Origin: Gammaproteobacteria bacterium
GTDB taxonomy: Bacteria; Pseudomonadota; Gammaproteobacteria; Enterobacterales; Alteromonadaceae
Direction of reading: 5' to 3'
NCBI GenBank assembly: GCA_018222405.1
Contig: JAAFAI010000020.1
Span: 28,589-92,588 of the forward strand
DNA: 64,000 nucleotides
Made by a program: the position numbers and the translations under genes. This document shows, in pieces, positions 18,476 through 27,596 of this stretch; the first letter of the stretch is position 1, and each line of letters opens with the position of its first letter. The notes beneath the pieces were generated by a model. It was not told where the DNA came from. It made no database searches and saw nothing but the letters and a program-made list of their open reading frames with translations.

Positions 18476-19137
18476 CCCAGGCTTTTTTCGTTACCGGCAC
18501 TGATACCGAAGTAGGTAAAACCTATGTAAGCGCAATGTTACTTAAGGCCGCGGTAATGGCCGGCAAACGAGCCATCGGCTACAAGCCTGTGGCGGCTGGC
18601 TGTGAATGGCAGAACGGCCAGTGGCAAAACGAGGATGCGTTAGCCTTACAGCAAGCGTCTAATGTTGCTTTAACACTTGACGAAGTAAATCCAGTGGCGC
18701 TGGAGCCGGCGATTGCGCCGCATATTGCCGCCGAGCTTGCCAGTCAGCCAATCAGTGAAGTTGTAATTAAAAATGGCTTTGATCATCTGCTCAGCAAGCA
18801 AGCTGATATATTGCTGATGGAAGGTGCTGGTGGCTGGCGTTTACCCATTGGTAATCAACGCTATTTAAGTGACGTGGTGAAAGCCCTTCAGCTTGATGTG
18901 ATCATTGTGGTCGGCATGCGGCTTGGCTGCCTGAACCATGCGTTGCTGACCGCCGAAGCCGTAATGGCTGACGGCCTCAATATTAAAGGCTGGGTGGCCA
19001 ATACACTGACATCCGATATGCCTTACTTTAGTGAAAATCTGGCGACGCTCGAGCAACTCATGCCGGCGCCGCGTCTGGCTACTATTCCTTACCAGTCGGC
19101 GCCGGATTTTGCTGCACTGAGTAAGGTCTTCAACTGA
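18472..19137 (+). CDS. bioD: dethiobiotin synthetase
   Basis: This ATP-dependent enzyme carboxylates DAPA to dethiobiotin. It has 221 residues with P-loop GTDTEVGKTYVS at residue 8, YKPVAAGCEW, and the EGAGGWRLPI loop. The start is GTG at 18472, overlapping the bioC stop by 4 bases. It is the last gene of bioBFCD. Its stop overlaps the convergent pepE by 8 bases, leaving no room for an intergenic terminator. Confidence 0.97.
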   Translation: MTQAFFVTGTDTEVGKTYVSAMLLKAAVMAGKRAIGYKPVAAGCEWQNGQWQNEDALALQQASNVALTLDEVNPVALEPAIAPHIAAELASQPISEVVIKNGFDHLLSKQADILLMEGAGGWRLPIGNQRYLSDVVKALQLDVIIVVGMRLGCLNHALLTAEAVMADGLNIKGWVANTLTSDMPYFSENLATLEQLMPAPRLATIPYQSAPDFAALSKVFN

Positions 19138-19843
19138 TATAGTTGGTCAAATCCTGGCCCGGCGCGATAGGGGTTTTATCATCGCCGTGAAAACAAAATC
19201 CTTCCAGTTCACCTAACAAAGTAAGCCGCCCTTCAGTATATTGCAGCGCAGTGCCTTCACGGATAGCCAGCACGGGTGTTTCGGGATTAAGCCGGGTAAA
19301 TTCAAATAATCGGTCATCCCGGGTTTCGCCGTTATGTCCGGGCGGCTGATAATCGGTATAGTGCGGATTCAACTGGCAGCGCACAACATTAAGCGCCGCA
19401 AAAGAGGGCGGCTCAATAATCGGCATATCATTGGTCGTGCGGATACTGTTGCCGCAAATATTACTGCCCGCGCTCCAGCCGATGTAAGGCATGCCCTGGC
19501 TTATCTGGCGCTGCAGAGGCGCTAGTAATGATTGCTCATACAGCTCATTGAGTAAGTTAAAGGTGTTACCACCACCCACCAGCACCGCGTTAGCAGAGGT
19601 GATGGCCTCCTGCGGGTCATCACAGGTATGGATACCGGTAATGTTAAGCTGTGGGAGGGCCTCGCGGACTTTTTCGACATAGTCATCCCAGCCCAGCGTG
19701 ACCCCGGCAAACGGAATAAACAAGACGTCCTTTGCTTCGCCCAGGTGGTGCGAAATCATCTCGCGGGCATGGGTCAGGTACTCTTCGTCACCCATCCGGG
19801 AGCTGGATAACATGAGCACGTGTGGTTTAGAATCTGTCGGCAT
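19130..19843 (-). CDS. pepE: dipeptidase E (alpha-aspartyl dipeptidase)
   Basis: This 237-residue serine peptidase of family S51 cleaves Asp-X dipeptides in the cytoplasm. The nucleophile elbow is GWSAGSNI near residue 122. NPHYTDYQPPGHNGETRDDR carries the conserved His region. The N-terminal VLMLSSSRMGDEEYLTHA and GGGNTFNLLNELYE are also typical of PepE. It is a single gene, convergent with bioD. Confidence 0.93.
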   Translation of the reverse strand: MPTDSKPHVLMLSSSRMGDEEYLTHAREMISHHLGEAKDVLFIPFAGVTLGWDDYVEKVREALPQLNITGIHTCDDPQEAITSANAVLVGGGNTFNLLNELYEQSLLAPLQRQISQGMPYIGWSAGSNICGNSIRTTNDMPIIEPPSFAALNVVRCQLNPHYTDYQPPGHNGETRDDRLFEFTRLNPETPVLAIREGTALQYTEGRLTLLGELEGFCFHGDDKTPIAPGQDLTNYIS

Positions 19844-19990
19844 TCATCTTTCTCTTTGTTTTTTCGTGGGTATAGTGTTCAACGCTAATGATAAGTACAA
19901 TACCACGCTCGAACCGGTGGGGTAAGTCGCATTGCCAGCTGGCCGGGAAAGTTGCAGGCTAAGAATACTGACGTAAAGATAGGAATTACC

Positions 19991-20455
19991 ATGACATCAC
20001 CCAAAGCTGTTTTATTTGTCTGTCTTGGCAATATTTGCCGCTCGCCCACGGCTGAAGCGGTTTTCCGCCACAAGGCTGATGAGGCAGGACTGAAGCTGAC
20101 CATCGATTCAGCCGGTACTCATGGTTACCACATTGGCAGCGCACCTGACAAGCGCTCGCAAGCCGCCGGACAGGAGCGTGGCTACAGTTTTAAAGGACTG
20201 AAGTGTCGTCGGGTGAGTGACACCGATTTTGAAACTTTCGATCTGATCCTGGCTATGGACCAGAGTAATCTTGAAAATCTGCGTGAAATGAGCGACCCGG
20301 AACATCATCATAAAATTCGCCTGATGTTAGATTTTGCCGGTTATGAGAATGAAGAAGTACCCGATCCGTATTATGGCGGCAAAAAAGGCTTTGAGCTGGT
20401 GCTTGGCTTAATTGAGGAAGCTTCAGACGGCTTAATCAAGGCGCTCAGAAATTAA
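19991..20455 (+). CDS. low-molecular-weight protein-tyrosine phosphatase
   Basis: This is a 154-residue cytoplasmic phosphatase. The P-loop is VCLGNICRSPTAEAVF (CX5R, nucleophile Cys11) and the general-acid loop is DPYYGG near residue 127. ATG 19991 is preferred over an upstream in-frame start at 19952 because AGGAATTACC precedes it directly. The length matches the eukaryotic-type YfkJ-like group better than Wzb. No capsule genes or tyrosine kinase lie nearby. Its stop overlaps the btuC start by one base, so it is in one transcript with btuCD. Confidence 0.93.
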   Translation: MTSPKAVLFVCLGNICRSPTAEAVFRHKADEAGLKLTIDSAGTHGYHIGSAPDKRSQAAGQERGYSFKGLKCRRVSDTDFETFDLILAMDQSNLENLREMSDPEHHHKIRLMLDFAGYENEEVPDPYYGGKKGFELVLGLIEEASDGLIKALRN

Positions 20456-21423
20456 TGTCGGCTCCTGCCTCCAGATGGACTGTTGGTGCACTGGGAATAG
20501 TATTACTGTTGTGCTTTTCGGCACTGCTCGCCAGTGTCTGGTGGCAGGCGGATACAACCGCTGAAACACGCTGGTATATTCTGGTTAATTTACAATTGCC
20601 TTTGGCAATCACGGCAACCGTGGTGGGCGCGGCACTTTGTGTGAGTGGCGCCGCCTTGCAGGTGGTGTTACGCAATCCTCTGGCCGATCCGGGGATCATA
20701 GGCATTGCCAGCGGCGCCAGCCTGATGGCGGCATTAGTGCTGATCCTGATGCCAGAGTGGATGGTCAGTACCCTGCATTACAGTATGCCTCTGGCTTGTT
20801 TTGCCGGTGCGTTGCTATCCACAGCTGTTATTTATCGGCTCTCTGTTCGTCTGCGAGGGCTGAATACCGCGGTTATCCTGGCCGGTATTGCAATTACCAC
20901 GCTAACCAGCGCGGTGATGGGCTGGCTTTATTTGTTCGCCGATGCGCAGTCGATGCGTAACCTTACCTTCTGGGTGATGGGCAGTCTGCATCAGGCCGAT
21001 GGCTGGATCCTACTGTGGAGTGCGCCGCTGATAGCCGGCAGTTGCTTGCTCATTATCTCAAAAAGCAAGACCCTGAATTATCTCTATAACGGTGAACTAA
21101 CGGCTCGTAGTGCGGGAATCGATCCTGCTCATGAAAGTAAGATTATTCTTATTGCTTGCGCCCTGGCGGTGGGCGCTGCGGTTGCCATTGCCGGGTCTAT
21201 TGCGTTTTTAGGATTGCTGGTTCCTCATTATGTGCGCCTGCTAATGGGGTTTGATAACCGGGTGGTTTTGCCGGCCAGTGCCTTGTGTGGCGGAGTAATG
21301 CTACTGCTGGTGGCGTTATTCTCAGATTTGTTGCCCTATGCCTCTTTGCCGGTTTCAATGGTCACCGCCTCACTTGGCGGACCGTTACTACTCTATGCAT
21401 TACTTAAAGGGCAGTTTAAATGA
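20455..21423 (+). CDS. btuC: vitamin B12 ABC transporter permease
   Basis: This is a 322-residue inner-membrane permease of the FecCD/BtuC type with about ten TM helices. Conserved stretches are LPLAITATVVGAALCVSGAA (residues ~40-60), NPLADPGIIGIASGAS, and AGSIAFLGLLVPHYVRLLMG near 250, the helical loop that contacts the ATPase. Specificity for cobalamin is inferred from similarity and from the short, BtuD-like ATPase next door; a siderophore permease is the alternative. Overlap with btuD is 4 bases. No btuF gene is adjacent. Confidence 0.85.
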   Translation: MSAPASRWTVGALGIVLLLCFSALLASVWWQADTTAETRWYILVNLQLPLAITATVVGAALCVSGAALQVVLRNPLADPGIIGIASGASLMAALVLILMPEWMVSTLHYSMPLACFAGALLSTAVIYRLSVRLRGLNTAVILAGIAITTLTSAVMGWLYLFADAQSMRNLTFWVMGSLHQADGWILLWSAPLIAGSCLLIISKSKTLNYLYNGELTARSAGIDPAHESKIILIACALAVGAAVAIAGSIAFLGLLVPHYVRLLMGFDNRVVLPASALCGGVMLLLVALFSDLLPYASLPVSMVTASLGGPLLLYALLKGQFK

Positions 21424-22184
21424 ATCTGCCGATTAAGCTTGAAAACATATCCCTTGACCAGCGCCTGGACAATATCTCTGTCACGATTATGCAACCAGGT
21501 ATTACCTGTCTGTTAGGGGCCAATGGGGCAGGTAAATCAACCCTGTTGTTGGTACTGGCTGGCCTGCTTAAACCAGAACAAGGGGACGTGCACTGGGGGC
21601 AAACCGATGTGTATGTAACACCGCTATCAGTGTTATCCGTGCATCGCTGTTTTGTCGCCCAGCAGCACAGTATTCAGTTTGAACTGACCGGTCGCGAGTG
21701 CCTGCACTTTTTAAGCCCTTGCCAAAGCCGGGATATTCCCGGCGAGTTGATCCGTAAACTGGATATTGCTGATTTGCTGGATAAACCGGTTAGCCGTATG
21801 TCTGGAGGTGAGTGGCAACGTATCATGATCAGTCGCGCGCTGTTACAGGTGTGGCCAGCCATTAAGTCCGGTAATGCTATTATAGTACTGGATGAGCCAC
21901 TCCAGGGAGTGGATATTCGTCATCAGACAGTGTTGATGCAGTGGTTAAGTGCTCTGGCGAAGGTCGGAAACCAAATAATTATGAGTTGCCACGATATCAA
22001 TATTGCTAATACCTTTGCCGATACGGTATTGTTAGCAAAGGCAGGGCAATTGCTTGCATACGGACCTACCAGAGATGTACTCAACCTGTCTAACCTGTGG
22101 TTAACCTTTGATTGTCAGTTTGAATGCCTGTTAAAGGAAGAGCAGCGGCATTTTATTCCCGTAAGACATGCAACTGGCTTTTAA
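21420..22184 (+). CDS. btuD: vitamin B12 ABC transporter ATP-binding protein
   Basis: This 254-residue ABC ATPase powers the BtuC permease. Walker A GANGAGKST is near residue 34, the signature MSGGEWQR near 127, and Walker B IIVLDEPLQG near 155. The signature is MSGGE instead of LSGGQ, as in BtuD proteins. The start overlaps btuC as ATGA. The transporter's periplasmic binding protein is not in this operon. Confidence 0.86.
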   Translation: MNLPIKLENISLDQRLDNISVTIMQPGITCLLGANGAGKSTLLLVLAGLLKPEQGDVHWGQTDVYVTPLSVLSVHRCFVAQQHSIQFELTGRECLHFLSPCQSRDIPGELIRKLDIADLLDKPVSRMSGGEWQRIMISRALLQVWPAIKSGNAIIVLDEPLQGVDIRHQTVLMQWLSALAKVGNQIIMSCHDINIANTFADTVLLAKAGQLLAYGPTRDVLNLSNLWLTFDCQFECLLKEEQRHFIPVRHATGF

Positions 22185-22229
22185 AAGATTAGTCGTTTTC
22201 TGAAATTTCCCATTTGAAAGAGGTGCTAA

Positions 22230-23573
22230 GTGAACAACTGGCAACCAGATAGCTGGCGGGCAAAGCCTATTTTGCAACAGCCAGAATACGAGGATAAAAC
22301 TGAACTTGCCAGGGTAGAGCAGACCCTGAGTTCGTATCCTCCTTTAGTGTTTGCCGCTGAAGCCCGTGAGCTGCGTCGCCAGCTTGGTCAGGTATGCGAA
22401 GGTAAAGGTTTCTTACTGCAAGGCGGTGACTGCGCGGAATCGTTTAGTGAGTTTAATGCACCGAAGATCCGCGATACCTTTAAAGTGCTGTTACAAATGG
22501 CTATCGTGCTGACCTTTGCGGGCCGTTGCCCGGTGACTAAAGTGGCACGGATGGCAGGACAATATGCCAAACCACGCTCGTCAGACTTTGAAACTATTAA
22601 TGGTGTCACTCTGCCCAGCTATCGGGGTGATATTATTAACAGCTTCGAGTTTACTGAAGCAGCACGCCGACCCGATCCACAACGACTGGTTGAGGCTTAT
22701 CATCGTAGTTCTGCCACATTAAACCTGTTACGCGCTTTCGCCCAGGGCGGACTGGCTGATCTGCATGAAGTGAACCGCTGGAATATGGCGTTTCTGGAAA
22801 ATAATCCGCAAAAAGATAAGTATCTGGACTTATCCCGTCGCATTCAGGATACGCTGGAGTTTATGGATGTCATTGGTATTAACGCTACCAATACGCCGTC
22901 GTTGCACGAAACGTCCTTGTTTACTTCCCATGAAGCATTATTGCTCAACTACGAACAGGCGCTGACGCGCATCGATACACTCACAGGCAAGCCTTATGAC
23001 TGTTCTGCGCATATGGTATGGATAGGTGAGCGTACACGCCAGCTTGACCATGCGCACATTGAGTTCTTCCGGGGGATTAATAACCCTATTGGTGTAAAAG
23101 TAGGTCCGACAATGGAAGAGGACGAACTCATCCGTCTGATTGATGCACTTAACCCGAATAACGACCCGGGCAGGCTCACTTTGATCACCCGGATGGGAGC
23201 AGACAAGCTGGAAGCGAATTTACCGCGCCTGTTGCGTCGGGTAAAAGCCGAAGGACGCAATGTAGTGTGGAGTTCCGATCCTATGCATGGCAATACATTC
23301 TCTGCCTCCAGCGGGTATAAAACCCGTAACTTTGATGCCATCCTGAGTGAGATTAAGCAATTCTTTGCGGCCCATGAAGCCGAGGGCACTTACGCGGGTG
23401 GTATTCACCTTGAGATGACTGGCCAGCATGTTACCGAATGTACCGGTGGGGCTTATCAGATCAGTGATGAAGATCTTAAAGAAGCGTATAAAACCCAGTG
23501 TGATCCGCGCTTAAATGCCGATCAGGTACTGGAAATGGCGTTTCTGGTAGCAGACCACCTACGTAGTAAGTAG
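22230..23573 (+). CDS. class II (plant-type) DAHP synthase
   Basis: This enzyme catalyses the first step of the shikimate pathway, joining PEP and erythrose 4-phosphate. The 447 residues match the type II family: [60 protein letters not shown] and [17 protein letters not shown] with metal and substrate residues. It starts with GTG at 22230 after GAAAGAGGTG. Type II enzymes are often regulated differently from AroFGH; no leader peptide or attenuator is visible in the 45 bases upstream. A terminator follows. Confidence 0.95.
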   Translation: MNNWQPDSWRAKPILQQPEYEDKTELARVEQTLSSYPPLVFAAEARELRRQLGQVCEGKGFLLQGGDCAESFSEFNAPKIRDTFKVLLQMAIVLTFAGRCPVTKVARMAGQYAKPRSSDFETINGVTLPSYRGDIINSFEFTEAARRPDPQRLVEAYHRSSATLNLLRAFAQGGLADLHEVNRWNMAFLENNPQKDKYLDLSRRIQDTLEFMDVIGINATNTPSLHETSLFTSHEALLLNYEQALTRIDTLTGKPYDCSAHMVWIGERTRQLDHAHIEFFRGINNPIGVKVGPTMEEDELIRLIDALNPNNDPGRLTLITRMGADKLEANLPRLLRRVKAEGRNVVWSSDPMHGNTFSASSGYKTRNFDAILSEIKQFFAAHEAEGTYAGGIHLEMTGQHVTECTGGAYQISDEDLKEAYKTQCDPRLNADQVLEMAFLVADHLRSK

Positions 23574-23600
23574 CCTGCTGGTTGTAGTCTTTATCGGATA

Positions 23601-23927
23601 TCAGAGCGCAGCGAGGCAATCGCTGCGCTCTTTTTCGTTCAGGACACCGGTAAAGATGGTTTTACGGCGCAGTGCTATGGAGGTTTTATCGGTAGCGGTC
23701 ATCGCTTTAATAAAATTATCCGGCGTACTGACCTGAGCAAGAATTGCCTGCCAGTTCAGGTAGGCGCCGTAGCTGAGCAGTTTTTGCTCGTAACGCTGTT
23801 GTAATGTAGATGTCGCCTGGCTTAACAGTGCCGGCTCAGCCAGTACTTTGCGGGCAATACAGCCATGTAAACAAAGGCTGCGTTTGTCAGCCTCCTGCTG
23901 CTGATACTTTTTTTGATGATAAACCAT
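23601..23927 (-). CDS. small protein of unknown function
   Basis: I do not recognise this 108-residue protein. It is basic and soluble, starts MVYHQKKYQQQEADKRS and contains CLHGCIARKVL. ATG 23927 is used; a TTG at 23942 inside the upstream gene would add five residues. It starts 5 bases after the DUF3820 gene, so it is likely translated by coupling. Its last nine codons (ERSDCLAAL) are made by the stem of the convergent terminator, so the C-terminus is fixed by RNA structure on the other strand. Confidence 0.6.
   Translation of the reverse strand: MVYHQKKYQQQEADKRSLCLHGCIARKVLAEPALLSQATSTLQQRYEQKLLSYGAYLNWQAILAQVSTPDNFIKAMTATDKTSIALRRKTIFTGVLNEKERSDCLAAL
23604..23635 (+). terminator. rho-independent terminator after DAHP synthase
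   Basis: A perfect 10-base inverted repeat (GAGCGCAGCG / CGCTGCGCTC) with a 7-base loop is followed by TTTTT, 31 bases after the DAHP synthase stop. It lies inside the 3' coding end of the convergent 108-residue gene. Confidence 0.93.
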
Positions 23928-23931
23928 GGCG

Positions 23932-24159
23932 CTATTCGTCAATTAACGGCGTCAGCATACCTTCCATGCCGTTTAGTTTAATTTCGTACATGAGTGCCAG
24001 TTGCTCCCCCAGTTTTCCGGCCGGGAAGCCTTGTTTGGCAAACCATACCAGGTAAGGTTCGGGAAGCTGGATGAGCTTACGCCCGGCATATTTGCCGAAG
24101 GGCATGGTCTGATTAATGGCCTGCTTAAGGGCAGCCGCGCCGGGCATTGAGTTTGTCAT
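23932..24159 (-). CDS. DUF3820 family protein
   Basis: This is a 75-residue protein. The stretch MPFGKYAGRKLIQLPEPYLVW near residue 19 is the DUF3820 signature (M-P-F-G-K-Y-x-G, then a P-Y-L-x-W block). The same motif occurs in exonuclease-associated domains of some proteins, but biochemical function is unknown. It lies directly downstream of the ABC exporter gene (2-base gap) and upstream of a 108-residue gene, suggesting a three-gene operon. Confidence 0.82.
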   Translation of the reverse strand: MTNSMPGAAALKQAINQTMPFGKYAGRKLIQLPEPYLVWFAKQGFPAGKLGEQLALMYEIKLNGMEGMLTPLIDE

Positions 24160-24161
24160 GG

Positions 24162-25943
24162 TTAGGTTGCCTGTTTTTGCTGTGCTTGCCAGAGGCCGGC
24201 ATAAACGCCTTGTTGACTCAGCAGCTCATCGTGATTGCCATGTTCGATGAGTCGGCCCTGGCTCATGACCAGAATTTTATCGGCATCGACAATGGTTGAC
24301 AAACGGTGGGCTATCACCAGACTGGTGTGGCCTTTGGCGACTTCCCGCAGCGCACGCAGTATGGCTTGTTCAGACTGACTATCCAGAGACGAAGTGGCTT
24401 CATCGAAGACCATGATCGCCGGGCGTTTTAAGATTGCCCGGGCGATGGCCACCCGTTGCTTTTCGCCACCGGATAGTTTAAGGCCTCGTTCGCCTACTTT
24501 GGTTTGGGCGCCTTCGGGCAACTGACTGATAAACTGATCAAGGTGGGCCAGACGAATGGCTTCATAAACGTCTTCCTCACTGGCGTCGGGCCGACCGTAG
24601 CGGATGTTCTCGAATATAGAATCGTTAAATAACACTGTGTCCTGGGGCACAATGCCAATGTGCTGACGCAAGCTGTGCTGCGTGACGCCCGCAATATTCT
24701 GGCCATCGATAATAATCCTGCCGGATGCCGGATCGTAAAAACGAAACAGTAATTTCACCAGGGTGGATTTTCCGGCACCACTTTCGCCTACTACGGCAAC
24801 CTTGCTACCAGGTTCAACCGTAAAACTAACGTTGCTGAGGATCGGGCGGTCGTCGTGATAGGCAAAGCTGACCTGCTCAAACTCAATGCGCCCCTCACGG
24901 GTAACCAGCGTTGTTGCATCCTGACTATCATCTACCTGCGGGGTTCTGTCGAGCAGTTTAAATAAGTTTTCAATATTGGCCAGTGAACCTCGAATTTCGC
25001 GGTAAACAAACCCCAGAAAGTTGAGAGGCATAAAGATTTGCATGGTGAAGGCGTTGATTAGCACAAAGTCGCCAATGCTCATATTACCTTCGCTGACTTC
25101 AAGGGCTGCCAGCAATAGCATGCTGGTCATGGCGGTAGCAATAATAAAAGCCTGGCCACCGTTTAAGGCAAATAAGGATAAACGGTTTTTGCGGCGCGCG
25201 GTTTCCCATTGGGCCAGGTTACTGTCGTACAGATTGGCTTCGTATTGCTCATTATTGAAATACTTCACGGTTTCGTAATTTAGCAGGCTGTCGATGGCGC
25301 GGGTATTGGTGCTGGAGTCAGCCTGATTAACCTGGCGGACATATTCAGTGCGCCAATCGGTGGCTTTCATTGAAAACCAGACATAGGCAATTACTGAGCA
25401 GAGGATAATCAGCGCAAACGATACGCCATACTGAGTCAGTAATACGCCTACTACCAGTGCGATTTCCAGCAGGGTAGGGCCAATATTAAACACCATAAAC
25501 CGCATCAGAAAACTAATGCCACTGGTACCCCGTTCTATGTCCCGCGACAGTCCGCCGGTTTGTCTGGACAGATGGAAGCCCAGATCCAGCCGGTGTAAGT
25601 GTTCGAACACCTGCAGGCCGAGACGACGCATAGCGCGCTCAGTTACCCGGCCAAACAGTGTGTCGCGCACCTCGCCCAACAACACATTGGACAGGCGTAA
25701 TACGCCATAAGCGAATACCAGTGACAGCGGCACGGCCAGGGCTTTAACGGTGTCGTCGTTGAGACTGTCGACGGTATGTTTAAGAATAAAAGGCAGGCCA
25801 ATGCTGGCCAGTTTGGCCGCCACAAGGCATAGCAGGGCGACAATAACCCGTTGTTTAAATTCCAGCAGGTAGGGCCATAATTGCCGAAATACCTGCCACT
25901 GCATAGGTGTGTTGGGATCAACCGGTTGGCGATGTGGGCGCAT
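24162..25943 (-). CDS. ATM1/HMT1-type ABC exporter (fused permease and ATPase)
   Basis: This is a 593-residue half-transporter that should work as a homodimer in the inner membrane. The TM domain covers ~20-320 (six helices), with ATM1-like features RGTSGISFLMRFMVFNIGPT and the cytoplasmic TNTRAIDSLLNYETVKYFNN. The ATPase domain (~350-590) has Walker A GESGAGKST, signature LSGGEKQR and Walker B IMVFDEATSSLD. Relatives export glutathione-linked metal or sulfur species. The substrate here is not shown by the sequence. Confidence 0.92.
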   Translation of the reverse strand: MRPHRQPVDPNTPMQWQVFRQLWPYLLEFKQRVIVALLCLVAAKLASIGLPFILKHTVDSLNDDTVKALAVPLSLVFAYGVLRLSNVLLGEVRDTLFGRVTERAMRRLGLQVFEHLHRLDLGFHLSRQTGGLSRDIERGTSGISFLMRFMVFNIGPTLLEIALVVGVLLTQYGVSFALIILCSVIAYVWFSMKATDWRTEYVRQVNQADSSTNTRAIDSLLNYETVKYFNNEQYEANLYDSNLAQWETARRKNRLSLFALNGGQAFIIATAMTSMLLLAALEVSEGNMSIGDFVLINAFTMQIFMPLNFLGFVYREIRGSLANIENLFKLLDRTPQVDDSQDATTLVTREGRIEFEQVSFAYHDDRPILSNVSFTVEPGSKVAVVGESGAGKSTLVKLLFRFYDPASGRIIIDGQNIAGVTQHSLRQHIGIVPQDTVLFNDSIFENIRYGRPDASEEDVYEAIRLAHLDQFISQLPEGAQTKVGERGLKLSGGEKQRVAIARAILKRPAIMVFDEATSSLDSQSEQAILRALREVAKGHTSLVIAHRLSTIVDADKILVMSQGRLIEHGNHDELLSQQGVYAGLWQAQQKQAT

Positions 25944-26026
25944 GTATCCTCTTTTATACCCTTAAAATAACAATGGTTATGTTGTGGCCCGACATAAGGT
26001 AGAATGGCCAGACAGCACAATGTGCG

Positions 26027-27028
26027 ATGCTTATAGCTGACCTTAACCCTAAAGGCATTGATTTGTTACAAGATTCGTTTGGTCGCCGATTTTATTATCT
26101 GCGCTTGTCCATTACTGATGTATGCAACTTTCGTTGTCAGTATTGCCTGCCCGACGGTTATCAGGGCCAGGCCCAGCAGTTTCTGAGCCTAAATGAAATT
26201 GACACCCTGGTAAATGCTTTTGCGCAAATGGGCACCTCGAAAATTCGGGTGACCGGCGGCGAGCCCACTCTGCGAAGAGATATCGTTGATGTGGTTGCCA
26301 GCTGTGCGCAAACCGAAGGGATCAGTAAAGTTGCGATGACCACTCACGCGGGCAAACTGGCCTCACTGGCAGCGCCACTGGCCCGGGCTGGCCTGAAACA
26401 GGTCAATATCAGTCTCGATAGTCTGGAGCCGGCACAGTTTGCACTGCTTAGTGGCCAGGATAAACTGAATGCCGTACTCGATGGCGTGGAGTCGGCCCTC
26501 GTTGAGGGCATGAATGTTAAGGTTAATGCAGTGTTGCTACGCCCCTGGGCCGAAACTCAGTTGCGCGATTTTACCGCCTGGCTGAAAGACATGCCGGTAA
26601 CGGTTCGATTTATTGAACTGATGGAAACCGGCCAGCACAAGGCCTTTTTCAAGTCTCATCATGTCAGTGCCGAACCTCACCTTGCTGCCCTTAAAGCGCA
26701 GGGCTGGCAGCCGCTGCCGCGCGGCAAGGATGCCGGCCCGGCCGTTGAACTGTCGCACCCTGATTATGTTGGCCGGATTGGCTTTATTATGCCTTACAGC
26801 AGCGACTTCTGTGACAGCTGCAATCGCTTGCGTATTACTGCCCTGGGTAAGCTGCATTTATGTTTATTCAGTGAACAGGGACTGGATTTACGCGAGTCAT
26901 TACAATCGGGCAATGTGCAGGCTGTTACAGACTTTGTGACGTCCAGTCTGGCCGATAAAAAAGTGTCTCATTATCTGCAGGATGGCATAACCGGGATCAC
27001 TAAAAATCTTTCCATGCTAGGCGGGTAA
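26027..27028 (+). CDS. moaA: GTP 3',8-cyclase (molybdenum cofactor synthesis)
   Basis: This is a radical-SAM enzyme of Moco synthesis with 333 residues. The N-terminal cluster motif is CNFRCQYC (C-x3-C-x2-C). The C-terminal cluster is DFCDSCNRLRITALGKLHLC. The chain ends in Gly-Gly, which is needed in known MoaA. RVTGGEPTLRRD and VNISLDSLEP are typical. One difference from E. coli is MTTHAGKLA where MTTNGYRL is usual. It stands apart from other moa genes; the next gene is a GNAT 4 bases later. No Moco riboswitch fits in the 83-base upstream gap. Confidence 0.93.
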   Translation: MLIADLNPKGIDLLQDSFGRRFYYLRLSITDVCNFRCQYCLPDGYQGQAQQFLSLNEIDTLVNAFAQMGTSKIRVTGGEPTLRRDIVDVVASCAQTEGISKVAMTTHAGKLASLAAPLARAGLKQVNISLDSLEPAQFALLSGQDKLNAVLDGVESALVEGMNVKVNAVLLRPWAETQLRDFTAWLKDMPVTVRFIELMETGQHKAFFKSHHVSAEPHLAALKAQGWQPLPRGKDAGPAVELSHPDYVGRIGFIMPYSSDFCDSCNRLRITALGKLHLCLFSEQGLDLRESLQSGNVQAVTDFVTSSLADKKVSHYLQDGITGITKNLSMLGG

Positions 27029-27032
27029 TCCT

Positions 27033-27596
27033 ATGCTCACTGTTACTCCCTCCGCGCGATTAACCTATCGCCGAGTTACCGCACAAGATCGCGATTTTCT
27101 GTTTGAAATCGATCAGGATGAAGAGGTCATGCGCTACTTAACCGGTGGCAGAAAAACCACGCGCAAAGAAGTAGACGAAGTGTTTATTCCCCGCATCGAG
27201 TCTTTCAATAATGAAGAGAAAGGCTGGGGATTATGGCAGGTCAGCTTGAGTACGGGTAATCGGCAAGCGATTGGCTGGATTCTGGTTCGCCCGTTAGGTT
27301 TTTTTACCGGAAACCCGCAGCCGGATAACCTTGAGCTTGGCTGGCGCTTTCGTCGACAAAGCTGGGGCAAAGGGTATGCCACCGAAGCTGCTAAAGCCGT
27401 GCTGGACTCGCTGAAACAGGCGGGATGCCCGCAGTTCTCTGCTATAGCGCTGGCCGATAATCATGGTTCTATTAATATTATGCAGAAGCTAGGTATGCAG
27501 TATCAGCGCACGGAGCGCTATACCGATGCCATTTTTGACGACGACGTGGTGGTTTACAGTACGGGCCTTGCCAGTGTGGAATGCAGCTTAGGTTAA
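27033..27596 (+). CDS. GNAT family N-acetyltransferase (RimJ/RimL-like)
   Basis: This is a 187-residue acetyltransferase of the RimJ/RimL subgroup. The opening is SARLTYRRVTAQDRDFLFEI. The mid-domain LELGWRFRRQSWGKGYATEAAKA carries the acetyl-CoA loop (R/Q-x-x-G-x-G/A pattern), and the end has NHGSINIMQKLGMQYQ. It begins 4 bases after moaA, so the two are probably co-transcribed. Substrate is unknown. Its last 9 bases overlap the convergent response-regulator gene. Confidence 0.87.
   Translation: MLTVTPSARLTYRRVTAQDRDFLFEIDQDEEVMRYLTGGRKTTRKEVDEVFIPRIESFNNEEKGWGLWQVSLSTGNRQAIGWILVRPLGFFTGNPQPDNLELGWRFRRQSWGKGYATEAAKAVLDSLKQAGCPQFSAIALADNHGSINIMQKLGMQYQRTERYTDAIFDDDVVVYSTGLASVECSLG

Noticed and set aside
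25944..26026. Molybdenum cofactor riboswitch before moaA
   Set aside because: The gap of 83 bases is too short and shows no fitting stem pattern.
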